Notes: generated from the sequence alone by a model not told the origin. A stretch of DNA of 64,000 nucleotides from Amorphophallus konjac (GCA_022559845.1 CM040121.1:567226140-567290139), one strand, 5' to 3'; positions 23,209 to 35,951 are shown, numbered from the stretch's first letter. Translations and numbers: made by a program.

Positions 23209-26200
23209 TGTAACGACCCGAGAATCCGATTACCGGGAAGGTCCGATAACCCGAGACTCGAACCGCCGCCCACGAGCCGGGAGGGCTCGGAAGGGCTAAA
23301 AGGAGTGTGGAGACATAAAGAAATAGAAAATAAGGCAGAACAAATCAACAATCAACAGAAATAAATAAACAACAACAACTACAACAGAGTCCAATCCAAC
23401 AGAAAGTACAGTCTAAAGCAGCAAAAACGTACCACATGCCGAGTGAACACTCGGCCCGGCGAGCTGGCAACTGAGAACCTCCGAACAACACCCTCGAACC
23501 TCGATGAAGAACCGCCTCACCTGAAAAGCAGGGATGAGTCTCCAAACAGAGACTCAGCAGGTGTCCCGCAGAACCCCAACCGGAAACAACCGCGGCAGCA
23601 GAAAGGAAAGCTATAACTATAGCAGGAACAACGAACCGGTGGCCGGTCAAAACTCGGCACTACAGCTACTCCTACTGTACCAGAGAACACACCCCGATCT
23701 CACGGTCGGGGGCTACCGAACTACACTAGTACCGCTTACCGAAGTAAAAATCCACGTCAACCCCGCCGTAGAGGCATGTCTCCCAGGACACGGCCAACCT
23801 GGACACGCTGTCCAAGGTGCAACCCCGACCACCTGGTCGCGAACACCGCACCAACACGATGCAACCTCGGTAAAGCTACTGGCACTAGTCTCACGGCACA
23901 AAAACCGACACACGTGCCACGGTGAAACAATCGGAACTCGACGGTCAACACGACCAAAAACCCGAAGGTCAAAGTTACAGAGACTGACTGACAGTCTGTC
24001 ACTCCCGACTCGATAGGAGTACCTTCCACTAGAAGCAGAGTCGGTAGCGTCCCCTGACGTCTTACACCGCACCGCAGGTGTCCGCCTAGCATGATCGCCC
24101 CTGGTGGAGGCAAGGACACCGTACAAGTAACCACAAAACAAGTGACTAGCTGGGGTCACGCCCGTCAGCGTGGGTCCAACCGCCCCCAACCACGTGTGCA
24201 CACACAGACCGTTCGTCCCTGGTCTGGCCCTCTGACCGGTTTTCCCCTCAGCCGGACCCTCGCTACTAGACGCGGAGCCCGACGGAAACCAGTCTAAAAT
24301 CGTCCTCAGGGTAGCCTCTCCACCACTCCCTGGTGGGACCACTAAACGTGTAAGCAGGCTACGACTAGTGGAGGGTCACTGAAGGAGTAGACTATCAAGT
24401 CAACGAAAAATAACGTCTGAACCCGACGAAGTACGGGGACCGTTCCACGTACCAGCACCGTCGCAAGGAGACCACGGTCGGAGAAGAAACGGGACTCACA
24501 ATCCACGGGCTACGCACCCGGCCACGCAGAAACGTAGGAACACGATTCCCAAGGTAGCTCACAGGCCACCAAATTGAATCCCACTCTCAGAAAAAAGCGG
24601 GAAACCTCCAGCTCTAGGCTGGATGGCTGGACTCTCAGTCCAAGGCCAAACACATGGCCCACTCAGGAACCTCTTCCCGAAGAAACTCACGGAGTGCGGG
24701 GAACCCTCGCCGCACTCACACCAACGCACGGTGACTCGGTCAAGCGTAACACAAAAGCCCGGAACACTAGGAGTCACCCGGACTCTCAAACTCATGGGCA
24801 CACTAAATGAGGTAGCACCATCCTCTCGACCCCCTCAAAACACGGACACAAAACTTTCGGGGTGTCTGGGACATTCACGAGACCGCAGGTCGACCACTGG
24901 GTCCCAACCGGGTCGACTAAGAACCTACACAATGCGAAACGATCGCGGCAAGCACGAAGAACCACTTCGGCATAACACAGTGCCTGGCGGTCTATCTTTG
25001 GGCCGTCACAGCTGTAACGGTCCAAGGATAGGCCGTCACAGTACCCTGATGGTCCAACTCAGGAGCATCATACACTCGGTGCAAAATCGGTTGTGACACG
25101 CCGGCCCTGGTGCGTCACAGGCCCTGACGCACCCAATCCAATGCGTCAGAAGGCGAGAAGAAACCGACTGTGACGCACACTGCTCAGGACGTCACAGGCT
25201 CAAACGGACCAAACCTGGTTCGTTAGAAGACAGACTGAAACAGGTTCTGACGCACATCCCTCGGGGTGTCACAACCCCTAACGGACCTACCTAGGCGCGT
25301 TAGAAGAAGGGATACGTCCACTCTGACGCACCCAAGCAAGGGCATCACAGAGCTCTGACGGTCCACCCCTGGTGCGTCAGAGTCTCAGGACCCCAATCGA
25401 TCAGGTCCAGGCGCGTCACACCCTTTGACGGTTTATCATAAGACCGTCAGAGCGATCGACGCCCTGCTGACACTACAAACCTCTGTGATGCACCCCTCTT
25501 GGGACGTCACGGGCTGTGACGCACCACCCCAGGGGTGTCACACCCTGTGACAGTCATTGGAACGACCGTCACACTGTCCCGAGAACGAAACGGCGGTAAA
25601 CGACCCAAAAATCATCCCACGCCCCCATACCTCCACGGGAGAGGGGGAAAACAAGGGGGAATCTCCCAAATAGCCCCTAGCATGGATCTACGGCCTCGGA
25701 TCGGCCAAAAATGCGATGGAACGGTAGATCGGCCCACAAGCCCTAAAACATGGAATTTTCCCAAAAATTCCCAAATATGCCCGCTCGGCTCACCACGGCC
25801 TACAAAACTCGCAGGAAAGGAAGTGCACGAGCTGGGGATCCATCTCCCTACCTCCACTGAAGAAACGACGTGCCATGGACGCCGATCCATGAAGAAATTG
25901 CCGTGAAACCCTTGCTGACACGCGATCGCCCCACGAGCTCCCACGCGCCTCCACCGCCTCGATCCTCGCCCATCCTCGCCCGCGTCCTCGCCCGTGCCAC
26001 CTCCGCCTCACCCCCGCCTCCCTCCGTCGGCCGCCGGAGAAGAGAGGGGAGAAAGAGAGCGTGAGAGAAGAGAGAGGGAGAGAGGGTGAGAAATGAGAGA
26101 TGGGGAGAGAGAGAAAAGGGGAGGGGGGTTATATAGAAAATCTGAAAATTCTAGAAAATACCAAAAAATAGAAAAATATACCCCCGCGATCCTCGGAACA

Positions 26201-26519
26201 CGCTGATCGCCGTGGTAACGTCCCGACGTCGGAGAATGCAACGGTTCACCCTGCACGGGGTTCCGAAGGTCCAACAAACGGAATACACGCGTAAAACCCA
26301 AAACGCAACCCGGGACCCACAAAGGCACTCCGAAAATTACAGAAAATTACCGGTGTGCTCCTCACAACACCACGGACCCAAGGAAACACACAGGCACACC
26401 ACCAGTGGGTCCGACAATCCGGTAAAAATAGTCCGAAGCCCGATCGGACTCAATCCGAAACTCACGGAAAGGCGATCCGCAACCCACATATCCAGATCCA
26501 AAAAACCCGGGGCATTACA
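23209..26519 (-). repeat. Family B LTR, minus orientation (3311 bp, complete ends)
   Basis: Plus-strand TGTAACGACCCG to GGGGCATTACA, that is TGTAATGCCCC...CGGGTCGTTACA on the minus strand. It is followed at 26520 by GCCCTCCCCC, the complement of a GGGGGAGGGC purine tract, so this is the 3' LTR of a minus-strand element whose interior starts at 26520. The minus-strand TATA box is near 26130 (TTCTATATAACCCC) and the dyad array spans 24980-25570. Confidence 0.8.
24980..25570 (-). repeat. Dyad array in the minus family B LTR
   Basis: The inverted counterpart of the array at 20751-21365: units ending GCGTCA or beginning TGACGC, spaced ~25-30 bp, with the strong dyad at the distal end (TGACAGTCATTGGAACGACC at 25548). 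Confidence 0.75.
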
Positions 26520-27184
26520 GCCCTCCCCCGTTAAAGAAATTTCGTCCTCGAAATTCAGGACTAGCAACCAGCCATAGGGGAAGAATGCCGAACCAACTGA
26601 CAATGTTGTCAGAGCCCCAGCACGGAAAGCCTCGATTCTCACGAAAGCACCGATCCTCAGGGATACAGCCAGACTACTATCATGAACGATACCTCGCTCC
26701 ACATGCCGCACTCACCGGCCATCAGAGCAGGCACCACACAAAAGCACAAGTCTGGTATCACCTCAGCCATGATGAAAACCAATCTCACTAAAAGGCCTCC
26801 GCCCACAAGCGTCACTCTTCCGTCTGGTCTCATCAATTCCTCGACTTCCGTCAGGCGACGTCCACAACAACCCCATCCGGCTCACACCAACGCCTGACAC
26901 GGCTTCCATCATATGCACAGGGTACTCATGCGGCGCACTTGCCAGCATATTCCCTAATACTCCATCCTGCCAGTGCCAAAAATCACGATATCTCGAGCAA
27001 CGGCACGATAACAACACGTCTCACACAGAGGAACCAATCGTCCGATGCTCCACGCAATCTCAGGAATCCGCACGTAGCAACAAACGCACCAACTCGACCC
27101 TCTCGGGGGAGCACGACGAAACCAAATGACAAGATCCTGGCGTCTTCGGTCATCACCTCACATGACTCAGACTTACAGGGGAAC
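26520..27184 (-). mobile_element. Truncated interior of a minus-strand family B element
   Basis: Starts with the complement of the purine tract and TTTCGTCCTCGAAATTCAG, the pre-LTR block also found before the other LTRs. It is homologous to 32032 onward for the first ~150 bp, then to other parts of the second copy in a different order. It ends abruptly at 27184, where a plus-strand LTR fragment begins. No coding region is visible. Confidence 0.65.
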
Positions 27185-28800
27185 TGTAACGGTCCAAGGA
27201 TAGGCCGTCAGGCACTGTGTTATGCCGAAGTGGTTCTTCGTGCTTGCCGCGACCGTTTCGCGTTGTGTAGGTCCCTGGTCGACCCGGATGGGACCCAGTG
27301 GTCGACCTGCGGTCTCGTAAATGTCCCAGACACCCTGAGGGTTTTGTGTCCGTGTTTTAAGGGTGTCGACAGGACGGTGTTGCCGCGACTGGCGTGCCCG
27401 TAGGTGTGGTGGGTTCGGGTGACCCCACGTGTTCCGGACTTTCGTGTTACACTTGATCGAGTCACCGTGTATCGATGTGTGTGCGGTGGGGTTTCCCCTG
27501 CATGTCGTGAGTTTCCTGGAAGATGATTCCCGAGTGGGCCGCGTGTTTGGCCTTGGACTGTGAGTCCAGTTATCGGCGTGGCAGTTTGTACGTTGCCCTG
27601 GGAATCGTGCTTCTGTGCTTTCCGCATTGCCCAGCCTGGGGCAGGAGGGTTCCCGCTTTTCCCTGAGAGTGGGATTCAGTTTGGCAGCCTGTGAGCTACC
27701 TTGGGAACCATACTTCCACGTTTTATGCGTGGCCGGGTGTGTGGCCGTGGACTGTGAGTCCCGTTTCTTCTCCCACTGTGGTCACAGTGCGACAGTGCTG
27801 GTACGTGGGATGGTCCCCGTACTTCGTTGGGTTCGGACGTTGTTTTCCGTTGACTTGAGAGTCTACTCCTTCAGTGACCCTCCACTAGTCGTAGCATGCT
27901 TACACGCGTGTGGTCCCACCAGGGAGTGGTGGAGAGGCTACCCTGAGGATAGTTTTTAGACTGGTTTCCGTCGGGCCTCTCGTCTGTAGCCAGAGTCCGG
28001 CTCAAGGGGAAAACCAATTAGAGACCAGACCGAGGACGCATGGTCTATGTGTGCACACGTGGTTGGGGGCAGTTGGACACACGCTGACGAGCGTGACCCC
28101 ACCTAGTCATTTGCTTTGTGGTTACTTGTACGGTGTCCTTGCCTCCGCTAGGCGCTAGCGTGGCAGGCGGACACCTGCGGTGCGGTGTAAGAAGTTAAGG
28201 GACGCTACCGACTGTGCTTCTAGTGGAAGGTATTTCTGTCGAGTCGGGAGTGACAGACTGTCAGTCTCTGTGACTTCGACCTTCGGGTTTCTGGTCGTGT
28301 TGACCGTTGAGTTACGGGGTGTATTTTCCCGGTACAGTAGGAGTAGCTGTAGTGCCGAGTTTTGACCGGCCACCGGTTCGCTGTTCCTACTGTAGTTGTA
28401 GCTTTCCTTTCCGCTACCGTTGTTGTTTCCGGTTATGGTTCCGCGGGACCCCTGTTGAGTCTCTGTTTTGGAGATTCATCCCTACTTTTCAGGTGCGGCG
28501 GTTCTTCCTCGAGATTCGAGGGTGCTGTTCGGAGGTTCTCAGTTGCTAGCTCGCCGGGCCGAGTGTTCACTCGGCATGTGGTACATTTTACTGCTTTACA
28601 CTGTACTTTCTGTTGGACTGGACTCTGTTGTTGTAGTAGTTGTTTATTTATTTTTGTTAATTGTTGAATTATCCTGCTTTACTTCCTATTTCTTTATGCC
28701 TCCACACTCCTTTTAGCCCTTCCGAGTCCTCCGACTCGTGGCCGGCGGTTCGAGTCTCGGGTTATCGGGCCTTCCCGGTAATCGGATTCTCGGGTCGTTA
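27185..28800 (+). repeat. 3' half of a family B LTR, plus orientation
   Basis: Begins inside the LTR at the last dyad unit (TGTAACGGTCCAAGGATAGG), continues through the conserved ACTAGTCGTAGC, CGTGTGCACACG and TTTTCAGGTG blocks, and ends CGGGTCGTTA, two bases short of the full end. Its left 1.3 kb is missing. It is joined tail to tail with a minus LTR at 28800/28801. Confidence 0.75.
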
Positions 28801-29054
28801 AGAATCTGATTACCGGGAAGGCCCAATAACCCGAGACTCGAACCGCCGCCCACGAGTCGGAGGACTCGGAAGGGGCTAAAAGTAGTGTGGAGGCACAAAG
28901 AAATAGGAAGTAAAGTAGGACAATTCAACAATTAACATAAATAAATAAACAACTACTACAACAACAGAGTCCAGTCCAACAGAAAGTACAGTCTAAAGCA
29001 GTAAAATGTACCACATGCCGAGTGAACACTCGGCCCGGCAAGCAGGCAACTGAG

Positions 29055-30659
29055 TGTAAGGTTCCACACAGCACCCTCAGGCAACGCAGCGGATAACAAA
29101 AATTTTATTTGCCCGAACCCGGCTTCATGAAATCCCAGATCCATGCTCTGATCGACGTTTTAATCATCCAACCCCTAACTACGGGTTGCAGATTTCACCT
29201 TGCGCGGAACGACACTGTTCGCTATGCCCGATGCAGAATCTAACGGACACCGAGCCGCACAGAAGTACGGCCTCTAGAGCAGATCCACACGGATCCTTGC
29301 GTAGCGACGGCATCTCCCAGCCCCGATCTTTCCTTTTCTTTCCCTTTCTGGAGAGAGAGAGCTTCCAGGGAGAGAGAGAGAGCAAGAGGGAGGAAGGGGG
29401 AGAGTTAATCTCTTCTTCCCTTACTGTTAGTGCTTGCTTAAGCCAAGGGGAGAAGAGAGCTCTCGTAAGTGGCATATATATAGGATTAGGCCCCTTTTGA
29501 AAAGAACCCATAAGGACCAAAATCGTATATATATATATCCTTTTCATTATTGTACATATATATTAAGCCCCTCTTATATGCCTTTCCAAAAATATTTCAA
29601 GGGAATTAATATATACATTTGTATAATAATAATCCGTCACCCAAGAATCTATTATGTGTGATCCTCTAGGCCCATAGTCACTCTAGTTTAAGGCCAATTA
29701 ATTTCTAATTCCTAATTAGAATTAAATTAAACTTATTATTCACTTCTACTAGAGCCGAATAATAGTTTAATTTATTCCGAACTTTTAATCACGTTGGGTC
29801 AAGCAAATCCGCGTGATCTTAGAGGACGCCGGGTTTAAACAAGCCTGTCTGGTACCTGTAAGTCAATAGTTACCGCATCGATATAATCCCTCGCTCCTTC
29901 TATGAGTCTGGTACGATCTAGGGTATGGTTTTTGTCAAACCCCATGATCGTGCCATTTGACCATGACCTCCTTAAAGTGTATGACGTCCGTTCTAAACGA
30001 ACTCACACGACCCTGGCCAGGGATTTAACGGAGCGTCAATGTCATGCCCATTAACTGTCTGATATATATCCGACAGTGAGTGATCCCCTCTTGACCATTG
30101 ATGATCTTCACACGTATCCTGGAGGGGTTAATGACTCGGCAACTCATGACTTATGGTTAAAGTCACTTAGCCAAGTAATTAAACCATTCCAGTCCTCGTG
30201 TAAGATCCGATCAATGTCTCAGGTCAAAGGACCAACGATGCTACTGAGACCGTTAGATCTTCAGTTGACATTAGGTATAATCAACTATCTGAAGATCCAA
30301 TAGCGGATCAGTTCAGTGCACTTCCTCCCAGGACGTACACCTACACATATGTGTTGGTGCCCCGCACCAGTGACCATGAGACTGGTCCCTAACACATCAT
30401 GTGTACTGGTTTAATAGGTAATCAAAGTCCCCGAGTGATTACCCTCCAATCAAAAACAGTTTAAGGTATGTGTCCAAGTAAAGTCAGTCTCATGATCGAG
30501 ATCCCATCTCGAGTTGACTTTATAACCACATATCCTAGGGACATCGTAAAGTAATATACAATCACATATTTACGCTCAAATACCACTTTATTAATAATGA
30601 ACAAGATCGTACATCTATCGGACCTACCTAACCCAAAATTGGCTTGTAGCACACCAACA
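29055..30659 (-). mobile_element. Copia-type solo LTR (1605 bp), no target duplication
   Basis: On the minus strand it starts TGTTGGTGTGC and ends GGAACCTTACA. It has a TATA box (CCTATATATATG, plus 29472-29483), a GA/CT-rich leader, and no internal coding region or primer site. Flanking pentamers CTGAG and CTTCG do not match, and family B sequence is missing between the flanks. Assignment to copia rests on the TGTTG start, length and general character, and is inference. Confidence 0.65.
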
Positions 30660-30669
30660 CTTCGGCATA

Positions 30670-31265
30670 ACACAGTGCCTGGCGGTCTATCTTTGGGCCG
30701 TCACAGCTGTAACGGTCCAAGGATAGGCTGTCACAGCACCCTGACGGTCCAGCTCAGGAGCGTCAGACACTCAGTGCAAAATCGGCAGTGACGCGCCAGT
30801 CCTGGTGCGTCACAATCTCTGACACACTTAGCTTGGTGCGTCAGAAGACGAGCAGAAACCAACCGTGACGCACACCACCTAGGGCGTCACAGTCTCTGAC
30901 GGACCAATGCAGGTGCGTTAGAAGACGGGATAAAACTGGCTGTGACGCACACCCCTCGGGCGTCACAGACTCTAACGCTCCAACCCTGGTGCGTTAGAAG
31001 GTGGGGACGCGTCCTCTCTGACTCTGACGCTCCACCTTGGGTGCGTCAGAGGCCTTGACCCCCCCAATGGTCAAAACCACAACGGCCGACTGCCAACGGC
31101 CGGATCGTCACTCAGACGGTCCAACCTAGGCGCGTCACACGCCCTGGCGGTCTATCGTGGGACCGTCAGGCCCACAGACCACTCAGTTGGCAAAATAATA
31201 GGCTGTGACGCACCCACCCTGGGGGGTCACACGCTGTGGCGGTCACTGGAAACACCGCCACAACG
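30670..31265 (-). repeat. Dyad array in the 3' LTR of the minus family B element
   Basis: Units such as TGACGCACACCACCTAGG...GTCAC recur every ~25-30 bp, with the strong dyad at the far end (GGCGGTCACTGGAAACACCG, 31237-31256). Orientation and order match the array at 24980-25570. Confidence 0.75.
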
Positions 31266-32031
31266 TCCAGGCGGCGAAACGGTGGGAAAAGACTCAAAAA
31301 CTTCACCACGCCCCCATACCTCCACGGGAGAGGGGGAAAACAAGGGGGAAGCCCCCAAATAGCCCCTAGCATGCATCTATGGCCTTGGATCGGCCGAAAA
31401 CATGATGAAACGGTAGATCGGCCCACAAGCCCTAAACCATGGATTTTTCCCAAAAATCCCCAAATACGCCCGCTCGGCTCACCGCGACCTACAAAACTTG
31501 CGGGAAAGGGAATGCATGAGCTGGGGGTCCATCTCCCTACCTCCACCGAAGAAACGACGCGCCGTGGATGCCGGTCCACGAAGAAAACGTCGTGAAACCC
31601 TCGCCGCTCCACGAACCAGCGGCCGAGCTTCCACGCGCCACCGTCCCTCGATCCTCGAACCGTTCTCCGTTCCTCGCCTCCCGCCATCGCCGCCTCCCCC
31701 TCCTCCGCCACCGTCGACCGCCCGGGGAGAGGGGAGAGAAAGAGATGAGAGAGAGTGAGAAAGAGAGAATGAGAGGGGGAGAGAGAAAACGGGTTAATAT
31801 ATAGAAAAACCCAGAAATTGTAGAAATTCAACAATTTATGAAAAATTACCTCCGCGATCCTCGGAAGGAACACAACATAGTGGTACTGTCCCGAAGTCAG
31901 AGAACGCCACGGTTTACCCTGCACAGAGTTCCGAAGGCACATCAGGGAAAAACACGTCTAAAGCATAAAACACACTCCGAGACCCACGAAAATAATCCGA
32001 AAAATATCCGAAAAAAGTCCAGGGCATTACA

Positions 32032-34357
32032 GCGCTCCCCCCTTAAAGGAATTTCGTCCTCGAAATTCAGGACTGGCAACAAGCCATAGGGGAAGAACAC
32101 CTTAACCAACTGACAACGCTGTCAGAGCCCCAGCACAGAAACCACGATTCTCACGAAAGCTCTCAACCTGAGGGACACAGCCAGACTACTATCACGAACG
32201 ATACCTCGCTCCACATGTCACACACTCCGGCCACTAGAGCAGGCGCACCAAAGGACACAGTCTGGCATCACCTCAGACAACACGAGAACCAATCATGGCA
32301 CCGCTGCCACAATCTCGCTCACCAAGGAGACACAACCCTAGCGACGAGAAAACGGCTACCGATCCATCCGATGGTCGACAAACAAATTACACATCAGCTT
32401 TACAACCAGCTGACAGGTCGCACACCCTGCTCAAGGGAACAACCAACACAGAGCCTCCATCAGCTCATGCAGTCATCTCAATAGACCGCAATCAGCTCAT
32501 CGGCTCAACACCAAGAATCGCCTCATACCTGCCAAGCCGAAAGCTAACAACAACATGGGACCAACTCTGTCAGAACTTAGAAGACAAACTTGGAATGGAC
32601 CCAGACCCCATCCAGAAAGGCACATCACGGAAATGACCACCAAAGGCCTCTCTGATACGCAGCTCTCACCAATCTCGATGCGCAACCACCCGCATCCTCT
32701 GTCTGTGAAAGACCACACACCGGTCACCAACTGCTCATCAACGGGAAACCTCCGCTTGCTCAGGTTCTTCCTTCTTTCCTGGTTCTCCACCGGATCCGAA
32801 GGGAACATTCCAAACCTCGGCAAGCCATCCATTGACTCATACATAGACCGATACCACATCTCAAGCTGCACTCCTCTCGGATACCGTGCCCAAACTTAAT
32901 CAGCGCGCCAACTCGACCCTCTCAGGGGAGCACGATGAAACCAAATGACAAGATCTTGGCCTCTTCGATCATCACCTCACTAGACTCAGACTTACAGGGG
33001 AACCATCCCATGCTGGTCACCAAACCAAGGATAACCATTGCGACACCAACGTCCCATTAAGGACCACCAATCACAGGCGTCACTCTTCCGTCTGGTCTCA
33101 TCAATTCCTCTGCGCACCAGGCTTCCGCTGCGCACTCTGATCCACGCGCACAGCCACAAATGTGAACACTGCCCAACCAGCACTCGTCCTTCCGGAATAG
33201 CGTCAGCACCCTTACACAACAAGGGAAAATGGGCACTACTGTCACAGGCAACCACCTTGCCAAAACACGGAACACGTCTCACACGGATCTCATGGCACAC
33301 AGAGGCCAACCAATCCGAACACATAATGCAAGACGACTATCCTTGGCCAAATGTAACCTCTCCAACCAAAGGAGAAACCGACACACCTCCGACCAATGGA
33401 AGAGTCTCCACGCTCGACCTGACCTCAAACCTCCCGCATGCTGAGGACAGCACCTTCCAACACCGAAAAAACCATTATCTCGTCAGGTCAGCGCCTCAGA
33501 CACACTCGATGAGTGTCACGTTGGACCACAATCATAGCATCTCCCGATGCACCACCGCTGCAATTCCTCGAACTACAACACTCTACGCCAAGAGCCGCAA
33601 CACGAGCCATAACTGACGACCGTCAACGCTCATCCCCGAGTCCCGAAGCTCACAGCGGAACCTTCACAGCTCAAACCAAGTCCAAGGCGAACACAACTCA
33701 TTCGCACACAAGAGCGCAGGAGCAAGACTTACTGGGACACCACAGCCCAATCATGCCTCGAAATACGCAAAACAATCGGGACCGACACGTCATTTCTGAC
33801 GCCAGAGAGCACGACAAGAACATCAGGGTAAAAGAAACAGCAGCTCACCGAGAAGATCCTCCGCTCTCCCGAGCACACCTCTCGATCAGAACACTAGCTC
33901 TGCCACCTCAAACCACAACCTTAACACGTCAGAGGCTGGACAAACCTCAAGCGGGAGTGGCCAAAACCGACAACAGCTCCCTCAGAGCACGCTCACGGCC
34001 ACTTAACCACGAACGATCCTCTCCAGCCACCTGACCACGCTGCAGTTTCCTCAAACGCAGCACCGCGAGCTCACGCCTGCCAGCGATCTCTGCCCAACGT
34101 AGCACAATCAGGGTCCACCACCGATGAGGGAGAAGGCTCCCGACCTCGATCCTTAGAGCGATGCTGACACGAAAGCCGCGGACAGCAACCACCTTCATAG
34201 CGCCGCACAACGCACTCAAGCTCTCAAGCGAGAAATCAAGCGAAAAACGAACACAAAACCCTATGCCAGCTGCGGACAGTACTGGACCTTACGGACTCTG
34301 ATCACTGCAATATTTCGAATTCCTATGTACATCCACAACCACCGCTCTGATACAAGC
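32032..34357 (-). other. Interior of the minus family B element, no recognisable genes
   Basis: 2326 bp from the purine-tract complement (GCGCTCCCCCC) to the primer site. Frames up to ~190 codons exist on both strands but none shows zinc-knuckle, protease, polymerase or integrase motifs. Blocks shared with 26520-27184 occur in another order: 'ccaactcgaccctctc' (32909) precedes 'ggcgtcactcttccg' (33076) here but follows it there. Confidence 0.6.
34344..34355 (-). promoter_or_regulatory. Primer binding site, initiator Met tRNA type
   Basis: On the minus strand TTGTATCAGAGC, two bases after the LTR end CGTTACA. It differs at one base from TGGTATCAGAGC, the complement of the 3' end of plant initiator tRNA-Met, which is present exactly in the two chromodomain elements. 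Confidence 0.75.
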
Positions 34358-35951
34358 TGTAACGACCCGAGAATCCGATTGCCGGGAAGGCCCGATAACC
34401 CGAGACTCGAACCGCCGCCCACGAGCCGGGAGGGCTCGGAAGGGCTAAAAGGAGTGTGGAGGCACAAAGAAATAGGAAATAAGACAGAACAATTCAACAA
34501 TTAACAGAAATAAATAACCAACTACTACAATAACAGAGTCCAGTCCAACAGAAAGTATAGTTTAAAGCAGTAAACGTACCACATGCCGAGTGAACACTCG
34601 GCCCGGTGAGCTGTCAACTGAGGACCTCCGAACCGCAACCTCGAACCACGAGGAAGAACCGCCGCACCTGAAAAGCAGGGGTGAGCCTCCTGTCACTATC
34701 CCAGTAAGGATCCCGCAGAACCCCAACTGAGAATAACGGCGGCACGGAAAGCTGTAACTACAAGAGCAACAGTAACAGCAGGAACAGTAAACCCGGTGGT
34801 CGGTCAAAACTCGGCACTACAGCTACTCCTACTGTACCAGAAAATACACCCCGATCTCACGGTCGGGGGCTACCGAACCACACTAGTACCACTTACCGAA
34901 GTAAAAACCCATGGCAACCCTGCCGTAGAGGCCTGTCTCCCAGGACACGGCCAACCTGGACACGCTGTCCAAGGTGCAACCCCGACCACCCGGTCGTGGA
35001 CACCGCACCAACAAGACGCAACGCCGGTAAAGCTACTAGCACCAGTCTCACGGTACGAACACCAACACACGCGCCACGGTGAAACAACCGGAACTCGACG
35101 GTCAACACGACCAAAAACCTGAAGGTCGAAGCCATAGAGACTGACAGTCTGTCACTCCCGACACGACATGAGTACCTCCCACTAGAAGCACAGTCGGCAG
35201 CGTCCCCTGACGTCTTACACCGCACCGCAGGTGACCGCCTACCACGCCCTAGGGCGGAGGCAAGGACACCGTACAAGTAACCACAAAGCAAGTGACTAGC
35301 CAGGGTCACGCTCGTCAGCGTGTGTCCAACTGCCCCCAACCACGTGTGCACACACAGACCGTGCGTCCTAGGTCGGGCCTCTAACTGGTTTTTCCCTTGA
35401 GCCGGACTCTGGCTACAGACGAGGGGCCCGATGGAAACCAGTCTAAAAACTATCCTCAGGGTAGCCTCTCCACCACTCCCTGGTGGGACCACACGCGTGT
35501 AAGCAGGCTACGACTAGTGGAGGGTCACTGAAGGAGTAGACTCTCAAGTCAACGGAAAACAACGTTCGAACCCGACGAAGTACGGGGACCGTCCCATGTA
35601 CCAGTACCATCTCACGGTGACCACGGTCGGAGAAGAAACGGGACTCACAGTCCACGGGCCACGCACCTGGCCACGCAGAAATGCCAAAACACGGTTCCCA
35701 AGGTAGCTCACAGGCTGCCAAACTGAATCCCACTCAGAGAAAAAAGTGGAAAACCTCCAGCCCTAGGCTGGATGGCTGGACTCGCAGTCCAAGGCCAAAC
35801 ACATGGCCCACTCGGGAACCTCTTTCAGGAGAACTCACGGCGTGGGGGGAACCCTCGCCGCACTCACACCGACGCACGGTAACTCGGTCAAGCGTAACAC
35901 AAAAGCCCGTAACATGAGAAGTCACACGGACTCTCAAACCCACGGGCACGC
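34358..35951 (-). repeat. 5' LTR (3' portion) of the minus family B element
   Basis: TGTAACGACCC start (minus-strand end) and the familiar order of blocks: GATTGCCGGGAAGG hairpin, CACCTGAAAAGCAGG, ACTAGTGGAGGG. It breaks at 35951 in the stretch equivalent to 24793 of the other copy, where the tRNA-Asp element begins. Confidence 0.8.

Larger units (their letters stand above)
19954..26519. repeat. LTR palindrome, ~3.3-kb arms with a 19-bp centre
   Basis: The plus LTR (19954-23208) and the minus LTR (23209-26519) are inverted copies. The centre 23209-23227 is the unpaired end of the minus LTR. By eye the arms match almost base for base for several hundred bases next to the centre and less well further out, as if the inner parts had been homogenised. 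Exact identity was not computed. Confidence 0.85.
28801..32031 (-). repeat. 3' LTR of the minus family B element, with internal replacement
   Basis: Lacks the first 12 plus-strand bases of the family (TGTAACGACCCG), starting AGAATCTGATTACC. Family sequence runs to 29054, is replaced by a copia-type LTR (29055-30659), resumes at 30660 (CTTCGGCATAACACAG) and ends GGGCATTACA at 32031. Compared with the LTR at 23209-26519, roughly 1.5 kb (equivalent to ~23475-24965) is missing. The dyad array is at 30670-31265. Confidence 0.75.
28801..35951 (-). mobile_element. Minus-strand non-autonomous family B element (5' LTR interrupted)
   Basis: 3' LTR at 28801-32031, interior 32032-34357, 5' LTR from 34358 rightward. 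The 5' LTR is cut at 35951 by the tRNA-Asp element, and its remainder must lie past 64000. Purine tract and primer site are in the expected places. The interior is only 2.3 kb and has no recognisable gag or pol, so this is a deletion or large-derivative type that would depend on an autonomous relative. Confidence 0.75.

Noticed and set aside
33038..33616. A 192-codon protein in the family B interior
   Set aside because: No motif, on the strand opposite to the element, and not conserved in the other interior copy.
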